DNA from: Luscinia megarhynchos
Lineage: Eukaryota; Chordata; Aves; Passeriformes; Turdidae
Direction: 5' to 3'
DNA: 64,000 bases
NCBI GenBank assembly: GCA_034336665.1
Contig: JAPFBE010000002.1
Span: 5,068,146-5,132,145 of the forward strand
The notes beneath the pieces were generated by a model. The model worked only from the letters and a program-made list of their open reading frames with translations, was not told where the DNA came from and searched no databases. Below are positions 40,615 to 54,657 of the stretch, in pieces; the first letter of the stretch is position 1; each line of letters opens with the position of its first letter. The translations under genes and the position numbers were made by a program.

Positions 40615-43600
40615 GTACGTACCCACTTGGGCGAGAAGTTCTTTGTTCCCCCGGCTCTGCTCCGGGCCGCTTCTCTCGTCTCCCGGCGCTCCGGCCCCGC
40701 TCCCGGCCCCCTTCCCGCTTCCCTAAGTTGGAGGCGGGGGGCAGGGGGTGTCTAACCCCAAAATGGCTGTCACGGAGCGCGGGAGCGAGGGCGCGGGGCC
40801 AGGCGGGGCATCCCCCGCTCCGGGCCGGGCTCGTCCCGCGGCAGAGCTGCCGTTGTGCGGGCGACAGCCGCTGGTTTATTCCCACCCCGCTCTTGCTGCT
40901 CGCCCCTGCTCCCCGACCGACCGCCGGGGGTTTTCACGCCCGTGCGGCGGGAGGCCGGCTCAAACTTGGCAGGGGGAAAGGCGAGAGGAGCGGGAGAGCC
41001 CGCTGTCACATCTGGCGGGGCGGAGGGCGCCCGGGGGCCGTGGCTGCTTGCGAGGAAGGGCACGGTCGGTGCCGGTCGGCGGGAGCGGGGCAGCGCTCGG
41101 CCCGCTCCGCTCCGCTGCGCGCCGCGGCTCGGGCGGGACGGGCCCGGGCGGGCGGGACGAGCGCGGCCGCTGCCCCTCGGCAGCTGCTGGGAGCCGCACC
41201 GCGGCCCGGCCGTGCGCCGCCCGGCTGCGGAGGGGGCGAGCGGCGCCGGCCCGCCCGGTTCCGACTGTCCCGTGGTGCCGCTGGGCGCTGGCGCGGCTCC
41301 CGCGCCTTCGGACGGGCCCGAATCGCAGCTGCCAGCGCCCGCTCGCAGCCCGCACCACGTGAAGAGAGAAGGTACAAGGAAACACACGCCCCCCGCTCCC
41401 CACATCTCACTCCCCAGTTTGGTTTTCAACGCTCTGGTGCGGAGTTTTTATCCGGTCCTGCGGGTACGGTATCCGTGGCCTTCTGCCAGTTTGTATGTAG
41501 ATATATTTATGTAAAACATTTTCTCCCAGCTCCTTGCCAGCTGTTCCACATTTTCCAGCTGCCACTTCAGTTTGAAATGATGGACTGTACGGATCTCAAA
41601 GAGCCTTTTAGTCGGAGGTACGGATAGCTGTCTGTTCGATACAGAGTGTCACGTTTTAGAGGCTACTTCACTAAAGGAGCATTAAATAGCAACCCACTGC
41701 AAAATGCTCCTCTTCGTCGCGCCCCTGCTACTTCCCGCTTCATTTCCAAGGCTCAATAAACATGATTTTTTAAGCTTCAGCGTGCGGACTTTGTTTCTTT
41801 TGTGCGTGCTACAGAAAAACTTGGAAGCGAAATTTTCCAGAGGCCTTGAGATATGTGGCTGATTAAACCAACAAACATTTTTAGGAGGGCACGGCTGCCT
41901 CTCTGTCTCTCTGTGCTGTAGGTATCTGTTTTGGAATCGTTTAAGTCACTGGAATAGTGAGAAATCTCTATGTTTCTCAGTCTTCCAAAATTGTTTTTGG
42001 TGTGGTGTTCAACGAGATTATGGATTGAAATGTGCCAGAACTAGCTTAAGTAGTTTGAATATTTGTGCAATTGCATTGTAATTTGCGAAGGTGCCTCACT
42101 GATTGATTCCTATAATTATTTCATTTAGGTCCTTTATTAAAAATTGATAATGATCTGACAGTTTCTTAATTACATATGTCATGATTATTTTGAAGGAAGA
42201 GGAATGCAGTGTTTTAAAAGTAAAGTAACCTTAAAATGTAAAAATTGCCATGTGCACACCACTGTATTTCAGTCGTGGAAATATATATTAAAAGTAATGG
42301 TGAATGAGTTTAGCAATATAAACTGTAGGCAGCCTCTTGAGAGTTTGTTTATATAATGAAGGTTTGGGTATAACTAGCTAGTATGTAAATACTTTCAGTT
42401 TTGTGTATAGCCCAATTCTAAAAGCATAAATAATAGTAACTATGAGAGAAGGCTATTTTAAGGACAGGGGATTATTTCTTTAAAAGCAGGATTATGTGAT
42501 TTTGAATGAGTAGGAAGAATGAGTACGAAAAGGAGTCTCTCAGTGTATGTGTATTCTTTTAAGCAGCAGTGGAAGCAAAACTATGGCTTAAGGTGCCCAA
42601 ATGAATGCATTCTTGCATTCTGATAATAGCATATGGTTTTCAGCAGGACATGCTGTTTCCCAAAGCTTTTCTGTAGAAGTACTGCAAAACAAAGATACCA
42701 CCTGCATTTTCCTGCATAAGTGGAGCAACATTTTTGGCTTGAGAAGGTGTGCAGTGGCCAAGAAAGTGGTTTACTGCTATATGTAATCATCAATTGTGAA
42801 AGATTGTTCATTTTCAAACACAAAACCAGTTTGTAGGTAAGAAATTAAAATATCAGTGGTTACAAATGATTTTTTTTCCCTGAATAGTGTTGGAAAAAAC
42901 AAAATACTCAAGTTTGGAAACATCATTATAATTTGTTCATCTTGCAGATTACTTGAATTTTTAACAAGATAAATGTATGCACTGATATTGACCCATGAAA
43001 GTTTCAGTTACACTTCCTGCCTCGTTTTGGGGAAAACTATTGAATTACCTGCACTGCTGTAGTGTATTTGAATTTTTTTCTGCATATTAGAAAAAGGAAT
43101 GGCAGATTTTTATGTTGCAGAGTGTTAGTGAAAAGTTAGTTGTCTTTGCCTGATAAATAAGGAATTTGAAGGCTATTAAAGCAGGGTTTATTTGGAGTTA
43201 TGGAAGGAGGCATTTTAATGATCAGCATTGCATGTGTTCAACTATATGGAGAAAGAAATGTACAAAGAAAAAAGCAGTGAATCAACGAGTCATGAAATCC
43301 TCAGGAAAACCTTAGTAATGGAATGTTAATGCTTTTAGACTATAGTAGATTACCTTAAAAGTCAGGCTTTTCTTCTTGATGCAATTGTTGTAAATCCCTA
43401 GCTAAAGAATACTTTGAAGAAAGCTTTAGTTTTTCTGGCACTCATATTCTGTAGTAATTCTGGTTGTTTTGGAAGATTCAAGATATTTTCTGCCAACTTG
43501 CAGTTAGGCAATTAAAATGCTAAAATGGCTTTTTATTCAACAAAAGGTTCAGCTGTAATAATGATTTCAAGTTGTCTTTTAACCACAGGTTTTATAGACA

Positions 43601-44869
43601 TCCTCCCTTTAGACTTTGTCATTTTTATAAGGGAATTGATTTGTTATACTTTAAAATCAAATAAAATGAGGCAGAATAAACAAAAATAGGGCATGGGTGC
43701 TGCTGCAAACTTTTCAAGTTCTTTCAGTGCATTTTTCATCTTTACTTTTATTTGATAGGTCTGTGAAATAGAGCTGTAGACTGGCAGACTTTAAATGAAA
43801 TTTCACACTTTGATGATTTTTTTTAAACTTTGATATATTGACAGCAAAAGGAGCTGCAAAGCTTTTATATAACTTGAGCAGTAACGCCAAGCAGCAGTCA
43901 AACGTCTCTATGCATTTGTGTTTAACTGCAGAAGAAAAACATGTCCATGGGCAGTAGAGGGTTCTTATCAACTCCCTAATCCCAGATCCCAGCAAACCTT
44001 GAGGGCATGCCTCAGATCTTGCTGAAATCATTGTAGACTCTCACAGTTTGCAGATTAAATATGCTATGTGTTCCTGGCTCCAACAACAGTTTTATGAGCT
44101 CACTAAGCTTCCTGTTTTAAGATCATTTTCTGAAGTTTTTAGGAGCTGCTAAGGGCGATGCTGTCTATGGCAAGTGGTACTTGTTAATTTAGGGACACTT
44201 TAGGTATTTCATTCTGTCTGTAAAAAGAGCCAAAATTGCTATTTTCAAATTAGAAGTCGAGTTGCACCAAAAAAAGGGAGCTCTTTTAAAGAGGCATTCT
44301 GTTGTTTTAATGTGTTTGTCAGTACACAAGGTGACAACGTTTATACTAGGCTTGATTTGTTTTATGGGGCTTGACTTTGACCAGGCTTTTTAAAACAAGA
44401 CTTTTTCAGTTGTAATTCTAAGCACAATGCAGCTTTTAGTACATAATTTCTGAGCCTCTTTTAACCAATTGTGTTTGTAGCAGCTCATTAAACATACCTT
44501 TGAAGTTCTTGTTCTCCTTTTCCTCCAAGAAGGGAAAATATATTCTGCCAAGAATGAATTTCAGTGAATCAGGTGGTTAACCCTGAGATTTGTTGACCCT
44601 TCTGAATGTATGGCATTGCCCCTCACATTCAGAGTCTGGTCTTTTCTAGGTGCTAAATAGTTAACTTTTATATTTTATTCACTGTAATCTGTTTATGTAT
44701 TCGGTGTAATAGTTTTAATTAAAAAGGAAAATACTTATTGTCCAACAACATGTGTCATATTATTCCCGAGAGAACTTGAGCCAATTTTGTGCTTAAAGGT
44801 TATTCAGTGAATGAAATTTTGAAAGCCCATTTGTCAAGGTACTGCATGGTTTCTGTTAGTTTTCAACCC

Positions 44870-45030
44870 CCAAATTCATTGTCCGCATGGCCCAGTCATT
44901 AGTCAGCAGTGTATTAGTGCTGCCTTCAGGCAATGCTGCCCAGCACTTCTTCGCACCATTTTAGCTCTAAAAGTGTTCTCTGCCGACTGCTGGAATTACT
45001 GCTCTGATTTCCGCTTGGCTGGTTTTGAGG
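44870..45030. promoter_or_regulatory. Candidate intronic regulatory block in GLI3 intron 1 (weak)
   Basis: A short stretch holding four CpGs in otherwise CpG-poor intron, with GTCATTAGTCAG and GTGTATTAGTGCTG. GTCATTAG recurs in the intron 2 candidate at about 63683. No repeat or ORF explains it. Confidence 0.3.
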
Positions 45031-48000
45031 TAAGTCCCCTCCCTACCTTCCAGCTCAGTCTAATCCCTGCTTTCTTTTAAGCCTGCTTTCTGCAGAGATT
45101 TAGGCGAAAACTTTCTTAAAGATTGTGCTGGCATCAAAATGTGGTTTTGTTGTGGTGTACTCTGCACATGTAAATTGTACCTGCCTTACCTTGAAAGTGT
45201 ATTAAATTGGCTGCTGATCTGAGGAGTTGGTTTCTCTCTCTTTAAGAACAAAATAAGAAACGAGACAATACACTGATGTTAAAAACCCCTGCAAGGTTAT
45301 TTAGATTACAACAAGGGACAAAGTAATTGGGGTAGAATGTGTTTGTCTCTAAATAGTTGCTGGGTGTCAGAACTGATAATATCAGAATCCACTACAAGGA
45401 GATCTGATTGAATAATTTTATTAGCTGAAGTTGTCACTCAAATGTCAAGTTATTTTTTTCACTGATTATCAAGATGATTAGGCCTTTAAAAAATTTATTT
45501 TTTCTTTTTTTTTATTGATGCTCAAAATGTTGCTGTATTTTTTTGATATCTGATATTTAGTTCAGGCTAATGTATCCAACAGACCTTTCGGTGGTTTAGA
45601 GCTGAACCTCCCACAGTAGTGTTTGCTGCTTTTGTATGAAACTCTGTTTTCTCTGCATACAAATCTGTTAACGTCAAGAAAATCAACTGCATGTAAAGAA
45701 TACATCATCCAGCTGCCCAGAGAATGAAGCCTTCATTAGATAAGATGTATGGATACCTGAAACTGAAGAGTCAGAAACACAGATCAAGTTAGTGTCGGTT
45801 CAGTATGCTGGTCTGAACCGTATACATCAAAATGAAATCCTAGCACTACCGATGCTTAACTATCAGGATGTAGTTTGGTGGGGTTTTGCTTGGCTCTTCA
45901 ATTCACTATGGATGTTTTTTCTAGGAAAATAGTACAGCTGTATAATTCTGTGATTACACTATTTTTACAAGGATAGTGAATTGTGCATTTGTAATACACA
46001 GTTTGGAGTTGTGCCGTTGTGTTTTGTCAAGTTACAAAAACACGAAGGAATCATGATGCAGTTTTCCTGCTGTTATGAGACAGGTGTAAAACCTAAAGTA
46101 AACTGTAAAAGTTGAAGATAGAGTTTTATAAAGTGCCTTTCACACTTGAAGTTCTTCCTGGGTGTATGGAGATTTCCTAGCTCTTTTATGTGTTAAAACA
46201 TCTGTGTTGGGTTAGAACGTGAAATTCTGGATGAAGGCATCCCTTAACCTGAGAGTATGCTGAGGAGATAAACAGCAGTCCAGGAATGGGACTGTGATCA
46301 AAACATGGCACTTTCAAAAACATTCTACTTGATTCCTTTGATCTTGTTTTAAAATGCTAATTGTAAAATATGGAATACAGTCTTTTCTTCCTTCATTTGC
46401 ATATCATAAGTTGGGAACAGAAGGCACATCTTTGCAATAGATGTACATTAAATACATTCTTCCTTGAGCTCAGTTCCTGTATAGATTGACATTGATATAT
46501 AGATCTAGTTTTGTTTCTAAGGAATCTTTCATCTGTTGGGATTGATGAGATAAAACAAAATGTGCGAAGAAAGTGGTCATTTCACTGGAATGTTGAGCTC
46601 CAGTACTTGAAATTAGAGTATTTCTGCATTTTTCTGTTGAAGTTGTAGTGACTTCTTACTTCACTAAGTAAGTGATGCAAAGCACATCCATTACAGATGT
46701 TTGTAATTTGCTTTACCAAGACAAGAAGGCAAAGAAAAAAACCAGCCTGTATTGTCACCATAAGTATCTTATGAACAGCATCAGCAGAGGAAGTCATAGA
46801 GTGTGTTATCCACACAGCAAGCCTTGCTGTTGTCCCCCTCACTGTTCTCTCAGAATATTCCTGGCCTTCCAGATCTTGAGCAAATGAATGAACCAAAATC
46901 CAGCTTTCATAAAACAGATGTGTTGCCAAAGGAAGTCACTGCACTGTTACTTCAGTTTGTTTTGGATTTAGTTTAGCTGCTGAATTCCTGAAGAAAGACA
47001 GAGGCAAAAACAGAGTGTAGACTTGGTAGGGAAGTTTGAAGTGTAGCCCCTCATTGTAACCTATTCCTACAAACAGTACAGTCCACAGGAGATTTTTTTC
47101 CTACCCCCTCTGTGCTAATTCTTTTACAGCTAATCTTACTTTGACATAATTATTAGAGTTTTTCCTGCTGCAGAATTTGGAAGCACAAGAACAAGTAGGA
47201 TTGCAAAGCAAGCAGTAACAGCTTATTCTAAATTTCTGAGCAATATTAGGCAGTTTAATTGGAAGGAATTCTGATTTCTTCAGGGTAAGTGCATTACTAG
47301 TTTTAGACACACCCCTCTCCCCAAATATATTAAAGTATTTGGAGACTTGAAAGATATGTAGCACTTTCTATTTTTAAGAAATAAACTTCATTATTTCTGT
47401 TATATTTAGATAGTTTGTCAGAGAGTCAAAAAATGAATTAGGAAACCCAAGACCATGTGATTAAAATAGCAAGTAATTAAATGCAGAGTTAATGATCTGA
47501 TTTGTTTTGTTTTTGTTGTGGGGTTGTTTGTTTTTCTTAAAGTTCAGTTCTTTATTGTAAGGACTCTCAGACAGTGAATTGATTATGAAATTTTACCTCA
47601 GAGGATGTATCATATCTGAATTGTAAAACCACTAAGTCTGGGCTCTGTCTCCCTCAACTTTGTGTTGCGTGTTCCCCAAACAGCAGCTTCTGTGAGGAAT
47701 GGACTGGAGATGGACAGTTCGACCTGAATCCTTCAGTGTTGTTATCCATTAAGTTCTGTTTACTGAGTATGAAAATGAATCATCTCCTTCCTGGCAGAGA
47801 TCTGTTTTATTTAGATACAGAGTTTAATCTGTTGAAGTAATAGTAAAAACATTTAATTTGGGTTATGCTTATCAGCTTTTTAAATCCGAAAACAAAAGCA
47901 GATATAATCTACTTGCTAGACTGTGTGGTTGATGTGTATTTAATGCAACCGAGATGCTGCCTCAGTAGAAAGTGCCACTTATTGATACTAGTCTATGTGT

Positions 48001-48452
48001 ATGTTTAAAATATTTTCAGAACTTTTAGGTAGCTGAGTTTATCTGTAGCAGAAATACATAAGCAAATATATAATTCCCCTGGAGTCGAGCAAATATTACA
48101 ATCAATCAGTAGTTCAGTGTATGCCACAGAATACTTTCTCACTTAGGATCTTAATCATGAGGATGCTAATAGCACTGGTGTGCCTTGCTGATTGCCTTTG
48201 TGTTTGTGATCCTCTGTTATTGTTGCCACAAGCTATTTAACCTATCAGGAACAGATCAGATCATCATTAACCAGGCTTTAGGTCTAGTTGTTTTTCATTC
48301 TTTACGGGGGCAAAGAAATCAAAGGAAAATAACCAGGAAAAGACAGCAGATGGTAATGAGTTTGGAAAGATTGCATTAATACATGTTGTGTCTCTTAACT
48401 TGGGATATTTTTCAATTTCAAGCTACAAATCCACCTATTTGATTCTGTCAAG

Positions 48453-48457
48453 TTTTT

Positions 48458-48501
<44 letters not shown>

Positions 48502-48841
48502 TTCTTTTCTTTCTTTCTTTCTTTCTTTCTTTCTTGCTTTCTTGCTTTCTTTCTCTCTTTCTCTCTTTCTCTCTTTCTCTCTTTCTCTCTTTCTCTCTTT
48601 CTCTCTTTCTCTCTTTCTCTCTTTCTCTCTTTCTCTCTTTCTCTCTTTCTCTCTTTCTCTCTTTCTCTCTTTCTCTCTTTCTCTCTTTCTCTCTTTCTCT
48701 CTTTCTCTCTTTCTCTCTTTCTCTCTTTCTTTCTCTCTCTCTTTCTTTCTCTCTGTCTTTCTTTCTTTCTGTCTTTCTTTCTTTCAGTCTTTCTTTCTGT
48801 CTTTCTCTCTTTCTCCCTCTCTCTTTCCCTCTCTCTCTCTC
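48453..48841. repeat. Large composite pyrimidine microsatellite: (TTTC)n, (CTCTTTCT)n, then degenerate
   Basis: About 390 bases almost purely C/T in GLI3 intron 1. It starts as TTTC tetramers (48455-48533), passes through CTTG interruptions, and becomes an 8-base CTCTTTCT repeat of about 22 units (48550-48727). It ends in mixed TTTC/TCTC with GT and AGT interruptions and a CTCTCTCT end. The long Ser/Leu/Phe ORFs here are spurious. It can form triplex DNA. Confidence 0.95.
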
Positions 48842-51800
48842 AGACAGGTTTAGACATATGCAGATAGCAACTAGTGCATTTATAGATCATGCATGTAATT
48901 GAAATGGAGATAGGAATTTTGAAATATAAGATACCTTGCCCCCCACCTCCAACTTATTGCTTATTGTGGTTTTATATAAAGTAGATATAAGACTCTTTGT
49001 GCTGTTTATATTGGTCTTAGTCTTACTGTGAGTAGTTGTCTCAACAGGGAGGAACCCAAATAAAGTTTATGCTGGAATAGTTAATGAGGGTTGCAGAATT
49101 GTGGTTTATCTTACTTAGAGTTGGGAGAGGATAAAACTATTCTAAAAATATACAGGTTAGTTCCTATAGCTATTACAAAAATGGTGAGATATACCAAGAG
49201 GTTAATGTTACGTTTGGGAGATATTTCTTAAAATGTCTGAGCGCTTGAACGTTTTTCATCAGGTTCTGTCAGGGGTAACTTTGTCAGTGCAGCTTTGCCA
49301 GCAAGGTTTGATCGAAAGCAATGCTGAAATCTAGGTGGGTTTTGGAAGTTAAATGTACCTGAATCAAGCCTGTATAAATCAGTGTGAAATAGCTCCCATG
49401 TAATAGCTTAAGATTGTCTCATATAAATTTTGCATTTGAATGTAGCTGAGCAAGATGCATTTTTTTTTTTAATCCTTAAATAATCCCAAGGAACAGTGTA
49501 ACCCATGTTGATAAAATTGATAAAGAGTCCTTTATGGTTGAGAGACACTGTAATTTCCTGATTGTTCTTCATGCCTCCCCTTGTGTTTTTCACTTTCATA
49601 CAGTTGTGCTGTTCAAGATGCATTGTATCCCCAAAGATTGATTCCAGTAGCGTGGATCAAAGTAGTACCTATGAACACCCTAACCACCCAGAGTCATTTC
49701 TGAAAAATAAAACATGCTATGTTTGCTTGCACGCTGATTGGGGCACTCTGGTTGCTGATAGCAATCAGTATGAACTTCCCTACTGCTGATGTAATGATGA
49801 TGAATGCTGTGACACTGCTATTTCAGACAGCTCTTCTCAGCGGATGCAAACCACTTGTTAATGAATTGAATACAACTATAGCAGCATCAAGTAAAACAGG
49901 GAAAGGTTTTACTTGTTTATTTTTTATTTCTTTGATTCAACATGTTAAAAGATACTCCTCAAAAAAAACCCCAACAAACCAAACAAAGGCAGAAGGTTTA
50001 AATTCACAGGAAATATAAACCAGTCTTAATGTGCAAATAGAGAATTTTAAATGCTTACACTTCAACACTTTGACCAAAGTGAGCAGTCTTGTTGAAGTCA
50101 GTGAGCTTACTTCTAGCAATAAATAGTTGCATAATCTGGTCTTTAAAGCTAATGTGTGCAATATAAATAAAATTATTTAAAAAGTAGTTCGGAGAGAAGA
50201 AGTGATACAGAGTGAAGATTTATTGGAAAATTGAAATGTATGTTCAGAAAGAATCAAGTTTCTTGTTCTTCCAAGCACAGGGCTGCTCCACTGGTTTTGG
50301 TTAGTTTGGACTGTGAGTAAATGAACAAAAAGATATGGGTTTTTTCCTCCCTAGTATATTAATATGATAATTTTTACTACTGTAAGGCACAGTTTTATAA
50401 CCAACATATATAAGGACTAGGAATTACATAATACTAAGTTACTTGAAAGAATTTTTTTGTTTGAAATGAGTTTCCAACATATTGTGATTTGTTGACACTC
50501 CTTTTAAAAAAGAGACAGCTTTCCTCACTTAACTAGCTCACTCCAGTAGCTTGCTCCTAAAATTCCTCCAATGTAATATGCAACTGGGGAAGGTTTACAT
50601 TTATATCTTAAAAAGAAGAGACACACCTGCAGGCAGGTTACTGTTTTGAAAGGGATTAGGTTTAAAATGGGATCTGGAATTAATTGTGCAGTGGGTTCAG
50701 GCTTCAGGGAAATTACAAAAGGTTCAGGCATGGTTGAATGGGAAAAAGCCATGAATGTTTGCTTTCAGGAAGGAATGTTTATCCCTCTATTTACCTATGG
50801 AAGTTCAGGATTTTGCCTGTATACTGTTAGAGCCTTTTCTTGCCATTCATATTCACAGGGAGATGCTGGATAGCCAATGAAACTAGCTTTCAGGTTTTTT
50901 GAAAGTGGAACTCCTTGCTGCAAATACATACAGATTGTCTCAGGCCTGGAGGCAGGAAAATCAAAGTCACTGACCCACATGCTGGAGAGAGACACATACA
51001 CCCTAATATAAGCCACTTTTCATTTTAGTCTGGGGATGATATCGGGCTGGCTCATTTTTAGAATGCTTTTTGATAGGGGTTAACAAACAGTGGAAAGAAA
51101 TCTTTACATAACCTTGGACTTTATTTGCAGCTCCCATATTTCAGTACAATTTCTGAGAGAAAAAACCAATCAGCCAAATTTAAGGAGAATGATTCTAGAA
51201 GATGTGTGTCTGGCTTGTGTGTTCAACTTAGTCTTAAGGTAGCCTTCAGGAAAAAAAAAAGGTTTTTGGGGCACCACATTGATCTCCTGATGACTGCTTC
51301 CCTGAGGGGCATGCTTGGCAAAACATAGCAGACCACACCCCTCTAATTATTTGTCCTGCCATCTCCTGTGGCTTTCCTTACCTTCCCAAGCATGCATACC
51401 ACTGTTGATGCACCACTGAGGGCTTGCTGGATCTGCAGGAATTCTTGCAAGCGCCCGTGCCACGTGCGTGTGGGTTGGAGCAGAGGAAGGAAGGCACAGG
51501 AGAAAAAGCCAGCAGCTGGGGCCATTGGCTCATGGTGAAGGGTGTGAGTAAGAAAGTTTACTCTAGTGGTGTTCCCTCTTTCATACTGGCATGAATAAAA
51601 GCAGCCTTCTGGATGTATACTATGTAGACATGAACCAGAGCAGGTATCAAGAGCAGATGTTTGTATTAGGTCTTGGCCGAGTGATGAAGAATATGGAATC
51701 ATGTCTTCTATTCTTTCTTCCAGTAAAGAAGATGACACCAGAGCACCAGAAAAATCTCATTGGCAGGCTGTTGGGGAAAGAAATAAAGTAGCCAAGAGAA

Positions 51801-53456
51801 TGGATGATGTCAGTCTGACCAGCCACATGTTGCTCTTGAGTTGCAGATGACCGAAAGATGCTTTTTATGAGATTAAGGCATTAACTCCTTAAAGTACCTG
51901 CATTACCTTCCTTTTCTGAGAAGTGTAGGAACAGTTTGTAATGGAGGTCCTGGAGAGGGAAAGGAGGTGGCAATAAGTGAAGGCTCCTTGCACATAACCT
52001 GCATAGACACCTGTGTGGCAGGAGGCACTGGAACCGCTTTAGATACCTGTTAACATTTTTGTGACCTCTTCCCAAATGCCACTTCACTGGCCTTGTGGAT
52101 GCAGAGTATGTGGCTTCTTCCTTTCTAGTTGAAAGGAGAGTATAATTGCTTCTTTTCATGACTTTAGGTCAAAATCAACATGCTTGTGATCCAAGGACCA
52201 AACAAAAATGGGGATGAGTTCTGCAGCTTCGTCTTACAAGTTTTCAAAGTCATACTCTTTGATATAAGTGAAGATGCCTTCTCAATAGAAGTCTTGGCCC
52301 TTAGAAGGCAATGGAAGAAAAATAACCACAACTGACGATGTGTCGCTTTTTTATCTCCTTCAGGGAAGGATAGGAAATCATTAATTTGAGAGAATGTTAA
52401 ATGACTCTAAGGTGGTTAGTCAGAGGATAGGAGGGTACATTGAAGGACTCATTCAGACAGTGGTTGGAGGCTGGGTAGAGGCAGGTTTTGGTGTTTATGT
52501 GGCCAGGGCTGTATAGAGAAAACAAACACATTCCTCTCAGTGTGGGGTGAGCAGCTTGGCAGCAGTGCCAGCCTTCCCCCTCTCTACTAGTGCAAGAGAC
52601 TGAAAAGCAAGATATTCGAGTTCACTGACTAAACTGGGGATGCCCTTGCTCAAGGTGTGCAAAGGGAAAGAGAGGGAAGGCATATGAGAAATTTGGAAAG
52701 GCGCTGTTTATAAAGCTCATGTGAGATCTCTCCTCAAGGAGATTTGTGCATTGCTGTGTAAAAATCAGGGCTGTTGCAAGTAGAGTATTGTTATATCTCC
52801 TACTCTGTTTGAAGACACCTGACATTCCCCTTAGTGTTCTGGTAGGAAGTTATTTCACAGTTCACAATAATATTTATAGCACTTGCACAGCTAGATCTTG
52901 AGAGTAGCCTTAGAAGTCTTCTTCTGTGGCAGGCAGAGCTTTGTTATTCCTGTTTTAACAAGAAGAAACTCAAGGGAAGAAAAATGCCTTGCCAAAACTT
53001 AGACAGTAGGTGAGTGGCAGAGAGTCTCTGATATCTAGCCCAGTTCCTTGGCTGTGCTGCCTAGCTAAATAATGATTCATTTAGTGATTGGGCTCTACTT
53101 TGATCCCTACTGTATAACAATGAGGCTTTGGAGTGTTTTATTGTACTATTAAGAAGAACTCCTACTAGGAAGGTGGGAAGGGAAGGTTTACTAGACAGCT
53201 GTGTTTGTGATGAATTGACTTTGTAGCCTTTTTTTTTGATTTGTTTGGTGTTGTTTCTTCTTTTCTTTTCTTTTTTTTTTTTTTTGACTGTCAGAATTTG
53301 GGAAACCAGTTGCTAATATAATTACAGCTTTATTATACTTTGTGGCTTTTTGAAGCATTTTTAAAATTTTATTTAAATGCTATCCCAGAAGAGTATGACT
53401 TCCTTTCATTTTAGATCCATTTGACTACCAAAAAGTGTTGCTCAGAGCAGAAAACT

Positions 53457-53457
<1 letters not shown>

Positions 53458-53488
<31 letters not shown>

Positions 53489-53489
53489 G
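53458..53489. repeat. (TTG)~11 trinucleotide microsatellite
   Basis: Perfect TTG repeat about 1 kb upstream of GLI3 exon 2, intronic, with no element next to it. Confidence 0.94.
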
Positions 53490-54515
53490 CATAGATTCAT
53501 GTTCAAACTACAAAAGTACCAAGGTATTTGGTTCTAAGCATGATGTGCGTGGAATATTGATGATTTGTGTCAAGCTTACTTGGACAGACAGGTGTGCATC
53601 AAGTTAAGCTGCAGACTAGTGCTTAATGTTTGTGTCCCTCACAGCCTAAGATCCCTGCAATCTTGGGGCCTGGTGTGCCTGCACTGCTGCACCAGCAGCA
53701 ATACCCTTTTGGAAGTTTTTGGGCTTCTTGTGTTTCCATCAGGAATGTAAAATATCTGAGAATAGTGAGAAATTATTTGTGGGATATAAAATGAATGCAT
53801 TGTTGGAGATGACACTGAGAACATCCAGGAAAGGCAAAATAACCAGATACACACCTCTATAGAGCTTTCTATTTCCAGCGTTTTCATGCAAAGGAAAGTG
53901 ATCTCATTATCTGCTACCAGCAATAATATTTGTCTTTCCCTGTGGTTTTCGGGGTGTTTCGCCAATATAATTTTGTTTGAGTTAGATTTCTGAACAAACA
54001 AAGTGAGAGATGTTTACATGAGTAACAAGGTGTAGAGATAGACAGGATAATTCCTGCTGCAGTGTATTCCAACACCATGAATGTTGAAATTTAAATATTT
54101 GGCTTCTAGAGTCAACATGAAGGTCTGTCTTGATTTTTTTTTTTTTTTTGCCTTGTTCCAAAGTGCTCTAGGCATAAGAGAAAAATACTGGCCTTTTTTC
54201 CCTGCAATCCATTAAAACCCCACAGAATTGGAAAAAATGGACCTACCTATCAAACAGCATAATGGTTTGTGATGCTGATTCTCATTAAAGGCAATGCCTA
54301 GTTTTGGTGTTAGTATTTCTTTAAATTCCTCAGGAATTCATGCATGCAAACATGATTTGATGAGCTTACAGAACTGTGAACTGCTAATTCAGTTATGCTG
54401 CAGGCTCTTCTTCAGGTGAGAGGGGTGAAAAGATTTGGGCTAAGCTTTCAAACAGTCTTTAAAGTTTATGACTCTCTTGTTTCATTCAGGTATTAGTGCA
54501 AGGAGAGCTGAAGTA

Positions 54516-54657
<142 letters not shown>

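Larger units (their letters stand above)
39305..41400 (+). promoter_or_regulatory. GLI3: CpG island promoter of GLI3
   Basis: Base composition switches abruptly near 39300 from CpG-poor to very GC- and CpG-rich, then decays after about 41400. It contains GC-box-like GGGGCGGG stretches (for example near 39574 and in the 40090-40120 block), a GAG run at 39606-39630, and two CACGTG E-boxes (40029-40034 and 41356-41361). There is no convincing TATA box, which fits a broad, TATA-less developmental promoter. Long ORFs on both strands here come from GC-rich composition. The + orientation follows from the GLI3 exon downstream; a divergent non-coding transcript is possible but not demonstrable. Confidence 0.85.
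40032..54489 (+). other. GLI3: GLI3 intron 1 (upper bound; shorter if donor 40615 is used)
   Basis: The intron lies between the promoter island and exon 2. After the island tail it is AT-rich, CpG-poor and free of convincing coding exons. It holds the large pyrimidine microsatellite at 48453-48841, the TTG array near 53458-53489, short homopolymers (for example T runs at about 53268-53285 and 54136-54150), and a small CpG-containing quiet block at about 44870-45030. I see no nested gene; the ORFs present are short and without recognisable motifs. Confidence 0.8.

Noticed and set aside
39020..41627. ORFs of 98-299 codons on both strands in the CpG island, including a 123-codon ORF starting MAGEEEE at 39598
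   Set aside because: GC-rich DNA has few stops; frames overlap on both strands and show Arg/Gly/Pro/Ala composition without domains. The 39598 ORF could only matter as a uORF if transcription starts upstream of it.
48388..48902. Ser/Leu/Phe-rich ORFs up to 159 codons
   Set aside because: They are products of the C/T microsatellite; no splice or coding support.
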